The notes beneath the pieces are model-generated. The model searched no databases, had not been told where the DNA came from, and was given only the letters and a program-made list of their open reading frames with translations. Below are positions 6,414 to 6,718 of a stretch of DNA of 6,718 nt, one piece after another. The stretch is from assembly GCA_050181465.1 (NCBI GenBank), contig JBFXDD010000090.1, positions 1 through 6,718 of the forward strand. The letters run 5' to 3'. Position numbers and translations under genes: made by a program. This DNA is from JACRLW01 sp050181465. Its GTDB lineage: Bacteria > Planctomycetota > UBA1135 > UBA2386. Positions within the stretch are counted from its first letter, which is position 1. Each line of letters starts with the position of its first letter.

Positions 6414-6587
6414 CCGGATTGTTCGTGAACGTCGTCGCGAGATCGCCGCAAGTCGATGTCCGGCAAGGAGCTGCGTCGGTCGACGACCGAGGTGTAGCTG
6501 TAGCTACGCTGCCAGTGAGGAGCCGACGTAGCGACGCTGCCGGGCGCGAGTTGTGGCGATCGCAGCGGACGTTCACGAGGAATCCGG
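6414..6587 (-). repeat. Palindromic repeat copy 3, inverted relative to copies 1 and 2
   Basis: The core at 6425-6576 is 152 bp, the same length as in copy 2. Its top strand aligns without gaps to the reverse complement of 141-292, with 14 differences (about 91 percent identity). It again begins gtgaacgtc and ends gacgttcac, with outer arms ccggatt (6414-6420) and aatccgg (6581-6587) beyond 4-base spacers. The central hairpin is at 6492-6509. The element fills most of the 250-base gap between the esterase-like gene and the exporter gene, and its right end lies 38 bases past the esterase stop. The operon promoter must lie in or beside it, but I see no convincing -35/-10 pair in 6376-6625. Confidence 0.85.
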
Positions 6588-6625
6588 TCTGGGCGCCGGC
6601 CGAACTGCGCCTGGTCTGCGTGAGC

Positions 6626-6718
6626 TCAGCGCGGGCGGCGCAGCAGGGCCTCGGCGAAGGCGACGCCGATCCTGGCCATGGTCTTCGCACTGCCGAGATA
6701 GTGATACGCGGCGTTCGA
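6626..6718 (-). CDS. C-terminal end of a probable sialate O-acetylesterase/SGNH-type hydrolase (partial)
   Basis: The last 30 codons and TGA stop (6626-6628) of a minus-strand gene enter from the right edge; the start lies outside the window. The visible residues include AAYHYLGSAKTMARIGVAFA. The pattern YHY-x-GSAK followed by a hydrophobic helix with AFAEAL recalls the C-termini of sialate O-acetylesterase-like (SGNH superfamily) proteins common in planctomycetes. That match is from memory and rests on a short stretch. No catalytic residue is in view. It runs in the same direction as the operon but is separated from it by 250 bases and a palindromic repeat, so it is probably a separate transcription unit. 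Confidence 0.55.
   Translation of the reverse strand, partial: SNAAYHYLGSAKTMARIGVAFAEALLRRPR

Noticed and set aside
5855..6466. Minus-strand 203-codon frame overlapping the exporter ATPase
   Set aside because: It starts in the repeat and then reads the ATPase gene in a wrong frame. The overlapping frame carries all the ABC motifs.
128..6587. Target-site duplications around the repeat copies
   Set aside because: The bases flanking copy 2 and copy 3 do not match on both sides, so no duplication can be claimed.
6409..6690. Minus-strand open frame of 93 codons over repeat copy 3
   Set aside because: It is the same kind of repeat-derived peptide as at the left end, and it is out of frame with the better supported esterase C-terminus at 6626-6718.

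Overview
The window is GC-rich and carries one compact four-gene operon on the minus strand, read from right to left, plus the last 30 codons of another minus-strand gene at the right edge. Three copies of a roughly 150-180 bp palindromic repeat lie in the non-coding ends. The lipoprotein signal, the secreted FG-GAP (integrin-alpha-like) beta-propeller proteins, the GC content and an edge fragment resembling planctomycete sialate O-acetylesterase-type proteins suggest an environmental Gram-negative-type bacterium. Planctomycetota is the best guess and Myxococcota the alternative; this is inference, as no marker gene is present.

Layout from left to right. Positions 1-305 hold one truncated and one complete copy of the repeat in direct tandem. 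Positions 306-339 hold only a possible 3' hairpin. Four minus-strand genes fill 340-6375. Positions 6376-6625 hold a third, inverted copy of the repeat. The 3' end of an esterase-like gene begins at 6626 and runs off the right edge. I saw no tRNA, rRNA, CRISPR array, transposase or recognisable promoter.

In transcription order the operon encodes: (1) a 612-residue ABC-2 type exporter with the ATPase fused in front of its membrane domain; (2) a lipoprotein with two PDZ-like domains; (3) a secreted protein with seven FG-GAP/VCBS motifs; (4) a second, apparently paralogous secreted protein with about eight such motifs. All three internal junctions can be read as 4-base overlaps (GTGA, GTGA, ATGA), and each downstream start has a Shine-Dalgarno-like sequence. 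The four products are therefore probably made together.

A plausible but unproven model is an envelope system. The fused ABC protein would move or sense a substrate at the inner membrane, the PDZ lipoprotein would act as a scaffold on the periplasmic side, and the two propellers would be exported binding proteins. The repeats flank this unit in opposite orientation, each about 35-40 bp beyond a stop codon, so they may act as 3' mRNA structures, as mobile palindromic elements, or as both.
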